From the NCBI RefSeq assembly GCF_016901135.1, contig NZ_JAFEVL010000045.1, positions 983,309-1,047,308 on the forward strand: a DNA stretch of 64,000 nt, read 5' to 3'. The translations under genes were made by a program, and so were the position numbers. Each line of letters begins with the position of its first letter. Within the stretch, counting starts at the first letter, position 1. This DNA is from Martinezella lusitana (GTDB taxonomy: Bacteria > Pseudomonadota > Alphaproteobacteria > Rhizobiales > Rhizobiaceae). The notes beneath the pieces were generated by a model, which was not told where the DNA came from, made no database searches, and was given only the letters and a program-made list of their open reading frames with translations. Shown piece by piece: positions 8,573 through 16,093 of this stretch.

Positions 8573-9739
8573 TCACGAGGCGGCGGCGATCGCCTCCTCG
8601 AGTTCTCTCCACAGCGCCTCGGTTCCTTCGAGGCCGATATGGAGCCGCACGGAGCGTGGATTGATGCCGAAGGTGTGTGCGGAATTCGGCTGCGCCTTCT
8701 GCTGCAGCACGACTTCGCCCGGCACGATCAGGCTCTCATGTCCGCCCCAGCTCACGCCCAGTTTGAAGAGCCTGAGACGGTCGGCGAAGGTGCGGACATC
8801 CACGCCTTCGCGGAAGATGAAGGAAAACAGGCCGGACGTGCCGTTGAGGCCGGCTGGTAGGCGATTGGCAAGGCCCGGATGGCAGACCTGTTCGACGACG
8901 TCGAGTTCCTGCAGCCGCTTGGCAATCGTCATCGCAGCGGCCTCATGCGCCTTCATACGGATCGGCAGCGTGCGAAGGCCGCGGATCAGAAGCCAGGCAT
9001 CGAAAGGCGAAAGCTTGCCGCCGAGATAGGGATAGGCTTCGGCTTTCAGCCGCGCGATCATCTCCTTAGAGCCGGCCACCACGCCCGCAACCACATCGCT
9101 GTGCCCGCCGAGATACTTGGAGGCGGAATGGATGACGAGATCGACACCGAGCTTCAGGGGTTGCTGGAAATAGGGCGTCGCCCAGCTGTTGTCGATCATC
9201 GAGACGACGCCATGGCGCTTGGCGAGCGCAGCGAGAGCGCCGACATCGTGCGCCTCCATGACCCAGCTCGTCGGGCTTTCCATATAGAAGATCTTGGCGC
9301 CGGGCAGTGCCTTGGCGACGGCTTCCTCGTCGCGGCCGTCGACATAGGTCACCTCGACCTTCATCCGTTTCAGGACTGTGCCGAAAAGGCGGAAGGCATC
9401 GGGATAGACATGCTTGACAGCGACGATCCGGTCGCCCGGCTCGACGAAGCTCAGCACGGCGGACGAGATCGCCGCCATGCCGCTGGCGAATCCGAGCGCA
9501 TCCTCGCCGCCTTCGAGCTTTGCCAGCATTTCCTCGAACATGCGCACGGTCGGGTTGAGGCCGCGCGTATAGATCGGCCGCACCTTTTCGCCGCGATAGG
9601 AGGCGATCATCTCGTCATAGCTGGAGAAGGTGAACAGCGACGTCTGGAAGATCGGCGGCACCACGGCCTCGGCGAAATTGCCTTCGTCATGGGCTGTTAT
9701 GAGAGATGCAAGATCGAACGGCTCTAGCCCTTCAGTCAT
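8573..9739 (-). CDS. Cys/Met metabolism PLP-dependent enzyme (cystathionine lyase/synthase-like)
   Basis: A 388-residue fold type I PLP enzyme of the trans-sulfuration family. The PLP lysine is in SASKYLGGHSD (about residue 210); GFASGMAAISSAV forms the phosphate-binding region and MIDNSWATP holds the cofactor aspartate. The start MTEGLEPF overlaps the stop of the regulator gene by four bases (ATGA), so the two are translationally coupled. Family members do beta- or gamma-elimination or replacement on sulfur amino acids. Its place inside a CUT1-like importer operon, not a methionine operon, suggests that it acts on the imported compound. The precise reaction is not readable from sequence. Confidence 0.85.
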   Translation of the reverse strand: MTEGLEPFDLASLITAHDEGNFAEAVVPPIFQTSLFTFSSYDEMIASYRGEKVRPIYTRGLNPTVRMFEEMLAKLEGGEDALGFASGMAAISSAVLSFVEPGDRIVAVKHVYPDAFRLFGTVLKRMKVEVTYVDGRDEEAVAKALPGAKIFYMESPTSWVMEAHDVGALAALAKRHGVVSMIDNSWATPYFQQPLKLGVDLVIHSASKYLGGHSDVVAGVVAGSKEMIARLKAEAYPYLGGKLSPFDAWLLIRGLRTLPIRMKAHEAAAMTIAKRLQELDVVEQVCHPGLANRLPAGLNGTSGLFSFIFREGVDVRTFADRLRLFKLGVSWGGHESLIVPGEVVLQQKAQPNSAHTFGINPRSVRLHIGLEGTEALWRELEEAIAAAS

Positions 9740-10443
9740 TTGGACATTTCCTTGATGTCTTCCTCGACAACGTCGAGAATTTTCAGTGTTTCGGTCCGCG
9801 CTGCCTCGGGATCCTGGTCGACGATCGCGTTGAACAGCGTGCGGTGATAGGGAAAGGACCGGCGGGCAAAGTCCTGCCGGTCGAAGGGATGGGACCAGAA
9901 GCGCTCGAAGGTTTCGCGCATCTGCTCGAGCAATTGTTTGAACAGCGGATTGTGCGTGGCGTCGTAGACCGCGAGGTGAAAGGCGAGATCCTCGGGTCCG
10001 GACGTGCCCTTGGCCATGTGGACACGTTCCATCTCGTTGAGCTTCTGCTCGATGATGACGATGTCTTCGTCGGTGCGCTTCCTCGCCGCCACCATACCGG
10101 CCTCGCATTCTATGCCGCGACGAACCTCCAGCGTCTGCAGCAGTGCATCGCGCAGGTGCGGCGGGTCGAGCGACAAGGGCATGTGGATGGTGCCCTTGGA
10201 AACGGGCTTCAGCAGAAAGGTGCCGCTGCCCTTGCGGGTCTCCATGACACCCAAGGCCTGGAAATAGGTTAGCACCTCGCGGATGGTCGAGCGCCCAACG
10301 GAAAGCGCTACCATCAGCTCCCGCTCCGTCGGCAGCCGGTCGCCAGCCTGGAGCTTGGACGACTCGATGAAGGTCGACAGCGCGTCGATGACTTGCTGAG
10401 TCCGGTCGATGGAGGGAAGGGGTGTGAGCATGGCCTTGATCAT
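9736..10443 (-). CDS. FadR-type GntR regulator of the importer operon
   Basis: A 235-residue regulator. The winged helix at residues 10-78 contains LPTERELMVALSVGRSTIREVL, cited as a motif near residues 37-58, and the C-terminal FCD domain has AFHLAVYDATHNPLF, with the conserved metal/ligand-binding histidines. It is the first gene of the minus-strand operon that continues through the PLP enzyme and the importer, so it probably autoregulates and senses the imported substrate. Just upstream, ATTGGTCTGACAT (about 10453-10465) resembles half of a PdhR/FadR-type TGGTnnnACCA site. Confidence 0.88.
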   Translation of the reverse strand: MIKAMLTPLPSIDRTQQVIDALSTFIESSKLQAGDRLPTERELMVALSVGRSTIREVLTYFQALGVMETRKGSGTFLLKPVSKGTIHMPLSLDPPHLRDALLQTLEVRRGIECEAGMVAARKRTDEDIVIIEQKLNEMERVHMAKGTSGPEDLAFHLAVYDATHNPLFKQLLEQMRETFERFWSHPFDRQDFARRSFPYHRTLFNAIVDQDPEAARTETLKILDVVEEDIKEMSK

Positions 10444-10632
10444 GGATGATAAATTGGTCTGACATCTGCCATCAGGTCAATCTCTTTTTCCGGCGAGCCG
10501 CATTTTTCTGTGTTCGGCATCAAGATTGACGGATCGATGGGAAGAAGGCGGGACAGCGAGATCGCGCGGTCTTCAAGAGTGCTGACAGCGCTGATAGAAA
10601 GGGCCTAATGTGAGTCCCCGAGTTGGAAGAGA

Positions 10633-10887
10633 ATGGCAGCGCGAGATCGATATTCACGGAAGCTGGAATGTGCGAGATGCGGGCACGTCGGTTTTGCCGA
10701 GGTTTCCGAGACCGACAACCGTCGGGCACCCAGCCGCGATTTCAAGATCGACGAGATGCCCCGCGGCTTCTCCACCGAACGGCCATCGACCGACCCGCGC
10801 AAGCATATGATGCGTTGCCGCTGCGGCTCTATCTTCCGTTTCGAGCAGGACACGGTCTATGCACCGGGCGGCGAGCCGCGCCGCTAG
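10633..10887 (+). CDS. Small zinc-ribbon-like hypothetical protein
   Basis: An 84-residue soluble protein with two cysteine knuckles, C13-x2-C16 in LECARCGH and C62-x-C64 in MRCRCGS, separated by a charged 45-residue stretch. The second knuckle is CxC rather than CxxC, unusual for a classic zinc ribbon but still able to bind zinc. GGAAGAGA lies directly upstream of the ATG. Several overlapping frames are open here, and this one was chosen for the paired cysteines and the site. It stands alone, divergent from the importer operon. Function unknown. Confidence 0.6.
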   Translation: MAARDRYSRKLECARCGHVGFAEVSETDNRRAPSRDFKIDEMPRGFSTERPSTDPRKHMMRCRCGSIFRFEQDTVYAPGGEPRR

Positions 10888-11301
10888 CAACTTCTGCCCA
10901 AAAGAAAAAGGCCTCGCAAAGGCGAGGCCAAGCTTGTGCCGCTCCGGGGAAATCGGAAGCGACGCAGCGTTGTTTAGCGGTGGTCATTCTGCTCGGCTAG
11001 GTCAGATTGGGCGATAGCGGTACGCTCGCATAAAAAAGCTTTTCATCCCTGAACCATGTCGCTGATGCCGGCTGCTTGAGCCTTCCCGTTAGCATAGGTT
11101 GTAGTTTATCGGGTCTCCTTTTGGATGCGAAGTTCAAGAGGAAAACTATCTAACCGTGTAAATGTGTTCAGCTACCGTTCATTTACGCACGGGCAAATAG
11201 CTAATTGCCGCAACGCCTTGCGGTCGCCGAGGCCCGACTTCCGATCGGCTTTCGAGCCTGGTTGTCGGGCCTCGCAGATACTGAAAGACTTGGATAGACG
11301 T
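10888..11301. other. Gap without a clear gene; possible minus-strand small RNA
   Basis: About 410 bases with no convincing protein gene. It contains a canonical intrinsic terminator on the minus strand (10899-10929), although the nearest minus-strand gene ends more than 500 bases away. A short frame of about 35 codons runs into that terminator. The terminator suggests a short minus-strand transcript starting around 11050-11120. The self-complementary AAAAAAGCTTTT lies near 11033-11044. Confidence 0.35.
10899..10929 (-). terminator. Canonical intrinsic terminator (minus strand)
   Basis: On the minus strand GGCCTCGC, loop CTTT, GCGAGGCC is followed directly by TTTTTCTTTT. This is a perfect 8-base GC-rich stem with a U tract; read on the plus strand it lacks the U tract. 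It therefore ends a minus-strand transcript. Confidence 0.75.
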
Positions 11302-11442
11302 ATGCGGCTGCTTCTCGCGTTCATCGACTGGATTAAGCGTCGCCGTCAGCGGCGGCTGGAGCGCGAGACGATTCAGTATTCCGCCGATGACCCATGGGTC
11401 TTGCAGCAGATCGAAAAATTCGAGCGCGAGTTGAAACGGTAG
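11302..11442 (+). CDS. Short basic hypothetical protein
   Basis: A 46-residue candidate protein: a hydrophobic start (MRLLLAFIDWI), a basic patch (KRRRQRRLER) and an acidic-amphipathic C-terminus ending in EKFERELKR. The frame is open further upstream to 11125, but the upstream part looks unlike protein sequence, so the ATG at 11302 is preferred. The ribosome-binding site is weak. It is convergent with the amidohydrolase gene, 21 bases away. I do not recognise it and a chance frame cannot be excluded. Confidence 0.35.
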   Translation: MRLLLAFIDWIKRRRQRRLERETIQYSADDPWVLQQIEKFERELKR

Positions 11443-11463
11443 ACGGTCGAGTACCTATTCGCC

Positions 11464-12690
11464 CTAGCTTGCGGGAGCCAACAGGCGCGGCTGCGACCGT
11501 ATGAACGTCTGCTTGCCGTTCTTCCAGCCGGCGATGGGCTGTCGGATTTCACGGACCATCGATAGCGGATCGGCCGCGTCCGCCACGACGATATCTGCGG
11601 GTGCGCCCGGTTCGAGACCATAGTTGCGTCGCATCAGGCGGGCGGCATTGACCGTAACCATGTCGAATGCCCTGCCAATGTCTTCATCCCGCGAGAGCTG
11701 CGCCACATTGGCGAAGAGATTGGCCATGCGGCCGAGCGAGGCGTCGCCGTAAGGAGTGAAGGGATTGAGAACATTGTTTGTCGCGGCCGTCACGGTGACG
11801 CCACTGGCCGTCAGCAGCATCGCCGGAGCAAGACCTCGCGGGACGAGATGATCCCTGTCACGGCCGAGCAGGAAGAGATCTGTCGCTGGTAGCACCGTCA
11901 CGGCTATCCCAGCATCGGCAAGACGGGCGGCAAGTTCGCCGGCTGCCTGTGTCGACATGGCCGAAAGCTTGGTGGCATGGCCGATGGAAACACGACCGCC
12001 ATAGCCCCGCCGCTTGGTTTCCGCCACGACCGCCGGGATCGCGGAGCCTGACGGATTGAGATCGAAATCGAGATGGAAATCGACGTCGACACCATGGCGC
12101 TCGGCCAGATCGAAAATCCCAGTGATATGAGCCTGGGGATCGGGATCGGTGTAGGGACAGCCGCCGATGAGATCTGCCTCGTCGGTGAGCGCGCGATCCA
12201 GCATGGCCGTCGTTTCAGGCTCGTTGGTAAGGCCCTCCTGGGCGAAGGCGCAGATCTGGATATCGATCGCCCAGGCATAGGAGCGCCTGATCTGCCTGAT
12301 TGCGTCCAGCGAACGAAAGCCGGCACGAGGATCGACCTCCACGAAGGTCCGCATCGCTGTCGTACCGTTCAGGATGGCATTCTCGACGACACGGGCCGCG
12401 CGTGCGTAGACGTCCTCGGTTGTGAAGCCGGCTTTTGCTTTGGCGGTCTCGCGGACAGCTTCCTCCAGCGTTCCCTCGCATATCAGGCAGCGGTCGAGAA
12501 TGCAGGCTTTGTCAAGATGGATATGGCTATCGACGAAGCCCCCAAAGGCGAGGCAGCCGCACATGTCCTGGCGTGGTGCATCAGCATCCAAAGCATGTTC
12601 GATTGCGGCAATCCTGCCGTCCCTGATGCCGATATCGAAGCAGCCCTCGCGGTTGGCGATGCGGACATTAGAAATCACCAGGTCAAGCAT
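11464..12690 (-). CDS. Cytosine deaminase-like amidohydrolase with altered active site
   Basis: A 408-residue TIM-barrel amidohydrolase close to the cytosine-deaminase/AtzC group. The metal pair HxH is H56-I-H58 and a further ligand histidine is in IGHATKLS. At the position of the catalytic acid of CodA (HCDE) this protein has HLDFD (about residues 206-210), and at the metal aspartate (GHDD in CodA) it has TNN (about 303-305). It may use another proton-transfer residue or a different reaction. It lies 39 bases downstream of a second amidohydrolase and the GntR regulator on the same strand. A cyclic amide, ureide or amidine substrate is likely; the exact one is unknown. Confidence 0.78.
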   Translation of the reverse strand: MLDLVISNVRIANREGCFDIGIRDGRIAAIEHALDADAPRQDMCGCLAFGGFVDSHIHLDKACILDRCLICEGTLEEAVRETAKAKAGFTTEDVYARAARVVENAILNGTTAMRTFVEVDPRAGFRSLDAIRQIRRSYAWAIDIQICAFAQEGLTNEPETTAMLDRALTDEADLIGGCPYTDPDPQAHITGIFDLAERHGVDVDFHLDFDLNPSGSAIPAVVAETKRRGYGGRVSIGHATKLSAMSTQAAGELAARLADAGIAVTVLPATDLFLLGRDRDHLVPRGLAPAMLLTASGVTVTAATNNVLNPFTPYGDASLGRMANLFANVAQLSRDEDIGRAFDMVTVNAARLMRRNYGLEPGAPADIVVADAADPLSMVREIRQPIAGWKNGKQTFIRSQPRLLAPAS

Positions 12691-12729
12691 CGGACACCTT
12701 ATTTTCGTAAGCTTAATGCCGGTGCTTTA

Positions 12730-13932
12730 TCAGTTCCGCAGGACGGCACCGTCTCTGGCGACGAGCTTGCCGGCCTTGTAGACAGAGCGTCCCTTCGGAA
12801 CCGCGACGACCGCCTCTGGCACATGCTCGGCGTTCAACGTTACAAAATCGGCTTTCGCGCCGACGCGCAAGCCATAGTCTTTAAGGCGGAGCGCCCTGGC
12901 GCCACTTTCCGTGACGACGTCGAAGGCGGCCCTCAACTCGTCATCCGTGTAGAAGCCGGAGCGATAGCCGATCATCATCGTGCGTCCGAGCATGTCGCCA
13001 TCACCATAGGGCCACCAGGAGTCGCGGATATTGTCGCTGCCGCTGAAGACGGTGACACCGGCGGAGCGAAGCAGCGCGACCGGCGGGAAGGGGTGATTGC
13101 CGGGCGCATTGGTCATGATGGAAACGCCACTGTCGGCAAGGAGGGCAGCGGCGCGCTTTGCCGCATCAATCGAAAGATCGCCGAGCCCATAGGCGTGGCT
13201 GACCGTGACATGTCCGCCCATGGAGAGGGCGCGCGTGCGGGCGCAGATCTGCTCGATGGTGAACAGGCCGAGTGTGCCGCCATCATGGAGGTGAATGTCG
13301 ACACCGACGCCATGCTTTTCGGCGACACCGAAAACGACGTCAAGATGCTTCTCGACATCGCGATCGAAGCTTGCCGGATCAAGGCCGCCGACGAGATCGG
13401 CACCCATCGCGATCGCTTCATCCATCAGCTGCGGCGTGCCGGGGCTCTTCAGAATGCCGCTTTGCGGAAAGGCAACGAGCTGGATATCGATCAGTCCGCG
13501 ATATTCCTGGCGCACGGCGAGCACGGTTTCGAGCGATTTCAGCCCGACGGAGCCGTCGACCATGACATGGCTGCGCATATGCGTGCTGCCATTGGCGATG
13601 CAGAGGTCGAGCTGCTTCCTCGCCCGCACGTCCATGGGTGCTGCCTGCGCCATGTTCTCAGCCTGAAACGCGACGCGCTCGTGGACATCGAAGCCATTGG
13701 TGCATGGCTTGTGCGGTATCCAGGCGTCGCCATAAAAACTGGTGTCGAGATGGATATGGCCCTCGACAAAACCGGGAACGACCAATGCATCTTCGAGCTC
13801 GATGATCGCGCCCGCTGCGACTATCGATCCTGTCGGCTCGATCGAAACGATGCGTCCGTCAGCAACGCCGATATCCTTTATCGAGCCGTCGGCGAGCTTG
13901 GCTCGGGTAAAAAGCGTCTCGATCGCGCTCAA
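12730..13932 (-). CDS. Cytosine deaminase-like amidohydrolase
   Basis: A 400-residue metal-dependent hydrolase paralogous to the gene after it. Metal ligands are visible as HIH in EGHIHLDTS, His in DIHLHDGG, His in VSHAYGL and Asp in GSDNIRDSW, so the metal aspartate is kept here. The start is taken as the TTG at 13932 (MSAIETLF) because AAGGAG lies seven bases before it; an upstream GTG at 13947 would place that site inside the gene. It sits between the GntR regulator and the second amidohydrolase and probably acts in the same hydrolytic pathway. The divergent importer and racemase suggest a hydantoin- or pyrimidine-like nitrogen compound. Confidence 0.82.
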   Translation of the reverse strand: MSAIETLFTRAKLADGSIKDIGVADGRIVSIEPTGSIVAAGAIIELEDALVVPGFVEGHIHLDTSFYGDAWIPHKPCTNGFDVHERVAFQAENMAQAAPMDVRARKQLDLCIANGSTHMRSHVMVDGSVGLKSLETVLAVRQEYRGLIDIQLVAFPQSGILKSPGTPQLMDEAIAMGADLVGGLDPASFDRDVEKHLDVVFGVAEKHGVGVDIHLHDGGTLGLFTIEQICARTRALSMGGHVTVSHAYGLGDLSIDAAKRAAALLADSGVSIMTNAPGNHPFPPVALLRSAGVTVFSGSDNIRDSWWPYGDGDMLGRTMMIGYRSGFYTDDELRAAFDVVTESGARALRLKDYGLRVGAKADFVTLNAEHVPEAVVAVPKGRSVYKAGKLVARDGAVLRN

Positions 13933-13993
13933 ATCTTTCTCCTTCACTGCTGGAACTCGTTCGTTCGGGTGCCGCTCCGATATGGGCGACCCC

Positions 13994-14707
13994 TTAGCGC
14001 TCGAAGGCTTCCTTCAGGCCGAAGCTCTTGCGCTCGCGCAGATCGAGGTCTGCTTCGATGTGCGCGATATGATGAAGCATCAGATGGCAGGCCGTATCGA
14101 TATCCTTGCGCTCGAGCGCGGTGATGATGTCGCCATGTTCAGCATGACCACAGCTCGAGGCGCTCGATTGGCCATAGAGTGCGATCACAAGTGAGGAGCG
14201 CGCGACCAGTTCTTCCATGAAGCGCTGCATGATGAGGTTGCCGGAAATCGAGGCCAGCATCAGGTGGAAATCGCCGGATGCCTTGATCTCGGCGCGACGA
14301 GCGGACTGGCCGCGCTCGCTCATCAGCCGCCCTTCTTCTATGAGGAGCTGCCTCAGGTGCTTGAGTTGAGCCGGTGTGATGCGTTCGGCTGCGGATCTAA
14401 GAATGCCGGGTTCGACCAGACGGCGGGCCGCGAAGATCTGCCTGGCCTCATCGAGGGAAGGGTAGGCGACGAACGCGCCCCTGTTCTTCTCGACGCTGAC
14501 GAGACCCTCATAGGAAAGAGCCTGCAGGGCGGCGCGCGCGAGTGTGCGGCTGACATTGAACAGACTGCCGACATCGCTCTCGGATAGTTTCGTACCGGGC
14601 GAAAGCCTGCGCTCGACGATTGCCTCGCGAAGGGCATCGCGAATCTGTTGTGCACCGTTTTCCGTGGAGTCGCCGGGCGCCTGCAGCGCGTCTGCTTGGG
14701 AATTCAT
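13994..14707 (-). CDS. GntR family regulator, FCD subfamily
   Basis: A 237-residue repressor or activator. The winged helix includes LSESDVGSLFNVSRTLARAAL (near residues 43-63), and the FCD domain follows with DFHLMLASISGNLIMQRF. The ATG of MNSQADAL at 14707 is chosen; an in-frame start at 14812 would add 35 residues that do not look like a GntR N-terminus. It is first in an operon with two amidohydrolases and divergent from the Pot-type importer operon, so it probably coordinates uptake and hydrolysis of one compound. Confidence 0.83.
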   Translation of the reverse strand: MNSQADALQAPGDSTENGAQQIRDALREAIVERRLSPGTKLSESDVGSLFNVSRTLARAALQALSYEGLVSVEKNRGAFVAYPSLDEARQIFAARRLVEPGILRSAAERITPAQLKHLRQLLIEEGRLMSERGQSARRAEIKASGDFHLMLASISGNLIMQRFMEELVARSSLVIALYGQSSASSCGHAEHGDIITALERKDIDTACHLMLHHIAHIEADLDLRERKSFGLKEAFER

Positions 14708-14792
14708 GAAGTCGCATACCTGATGATCAGAGAAATGATATCCCGGTTTGCTGCAAAAGTTAAACGGAATTTGATGCATAAATAAAGTCAGA

Positions 14793-14802
14793 TCGTATAC
14801 AA
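14793..14802. promoter_or_regulatory. Candidate GntR operator
   Basis: TCGTATACAA in the divergent region between the GntR gene and the importer operon. It has the T-N-G-T...A-C-N-A pattern of FCD-type operators, with a two-base centre. Similar to TTATATACAA at 983-992. Confidence 0.35.
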
Positions 14803-14930
14803 TTCTCTGCATTTATCGAGGACAATAGCCTATTTCATGTGCAGACAGCCGATTGCCTTGTAGAGGGCATTTATTTTAGATCCCTATAAAAATACAAGGA
14901 TCGCAAATAGTTAGTGCGGCGCAGCAAAAC

Positions 14931-14946
14931 TGGCACGATTGATGCA
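14931..14946 (+). promoter_or_regulatory. Candidate sigma-54 promoter of the importer operon
   Basis: TGGCACGATTGATGCA has the diagnostic GG-N10-GC spacing and differs from the consensus TGGCACG-N4-TTGCW at one base. The GC lies 28 bases before the importer ATG, leaving room for transcription start and the AGGGGA ribosome-binding site. It would place this uptake operon under RpoN, usual for nitrogen-source genes. Confidence 0.55.
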
Positions 14947-14972
14947 ACGTCTCTCCCAGACAAAAGGGGAAG

Positions 14973-16064
14973 ATGATGTCGAAAGCGGCAGAGATAGATA
15001 TAGCGTCCGTTTCGAAGGTCTACGGCACAACGACGGCCGTGCATGCGATCAGCCTCAAAATACCGGCAGGATCCTATTGTTGCTTTCTTGGCCCTTCCGG
15101 CTGCGGCAAGACGTCGACCCTGCGCATGATCGCCGGGCATGAAAGCATTTCGTCGGGCGATGTCCGGCTGGGAAATATCGTCGTCACCGATTTCCCGCCC
15201 GCCAAGCGCGGCACGGCGATGATGTTCCAGTCCTACGCGCTGTTTCCGCATCTCGATCTCATCGACAACGTCGCCTTCAGCCTGAAGATGAAAGGTGTCG
15301 CCAAGGAGGAGCGTCGCGCCAAGGCGCTCGAAATGCTGAAACTCATGCAGATGGAAGCCTATGCGACCCGTCGTCCGGCGCAGCTTTCGGGCGGCCAGCA
15401 GCAGCGCGTGGCACTCGCTCGCGCCCTGATCACCGATCCTGAGGCGCTGCTGTTGGACGAGCCGCTGTCGGCGCTCGATCCGTTCCTGAAGATCCGCATG
15501 CGCGCCGAGCTGAAAAAGCTGCAGAAGACCCTGGGCATCACCTTCGTCCATGTTACGCACAGCCAGGAAGAGGCGATGGCGCTCGCTGATATCATGGTCA
15601 TCATGAATGATGGCCGCATCGAGCAGGCGGCTTCGCCGCGCGAGGTTTTCGAACGTCCCGCGACGGCCTTCGTCGCGCGCTTCATGGGCGACCACAATGT
15701 GCTGTCGGGGCGGGTGACGTCGAACGAGGATGGCATCATCACCATGACCGCGCCGGAGGGACAAAGCTTTTCCGTGCGGGGCGCCGGTCGCGAAGTCGGA
15801 GAGCCGGTCGACTTCGGTATCCGCACCGATCGCGTCCGCCTTTCGCAATCCGCCGAAAAGGGTCTCGGCTTCAATGGCGTCGTCTCCAACATCGAATACC
15901 GCGGCGCAACGGTGAAGATCACCGTCATCGGTGCCGGCAGCGATGATTTCACCGTTATCGCAAGCAACGACGATAGCGCCGCCAAATTCCTATCGGTCGG
16001 CGATGCCGTCTCTCTGAGTTGGGGCCTGGAGGACGCCATCCTCCTCGGCCGCATTTCCGCATGA
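14973..16064 (+). CDS. ABC importer ATP-binding protein, PotA type
   Basis: A 363-residue ATPase. Walker A is GPSGCGKTST, the Q-loop MFQSYALFPHLDL, the signature LSGGQQQRVALARA, Walker B LLLDEPLSALDP and the switch VTHSQEEAMALAD. A TOBE domain fills residues 280-360. The start has tandem ATG codons (14973 and 14976) behind AGGGGA. It is the first gene of a plus-strand operon, a Pot-type (polyamine/opine/thiamine class) importer that ends with a racemase, and probably moves an amine- or amide-containing compound. Confidence 0.9.
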   Translation: MMSKAAEIDIASVSKVYGTTTAVHAISLKIPAGSYCCFLGPSGCGKTSTLRMIAGHESISSGDVRLGNIVVTDFPPAKRGTAMMFQSYALFPHLDLIDNVAFSLKMKGVAKEERRAKALEMLKLMQMEAYATRRPAQLSGGQQQRVALARALITDPEALLLDEPLSALDPFLKIRMRAELKKLQKTLGITFVHVTHSQEEAMALADIMVIMNDGRIEQAASPREVFERPATAFVARFMGDHNVLSGRVTSNEDGIITMTAPEGQSFSVRGAGREVGEPVDFGIRTDRVRLSQSAEKGLGFNGVVSNIEYRGATVKITVIGAGSDDFTVIASNDDSAAKFLSVGDAVSLSWGLEDAILLGRISA

Positions 16065-16093
16065 ATCCTAAACATCACAAAAGGGGAACTGAC

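Noticed and set aside
9740..10465. Upstream extension of the PLP enzyme frame (to 630 residues)
   Set aside because: Overlaps the GntR gene in another frame and has no domain; the ATGA overlap marks the true start.
12073..14124. 683-residue plus-strand frame
   Set aside because: Antisense to the two amidohydrolases and the GntR gene, all of which have clear motifs.
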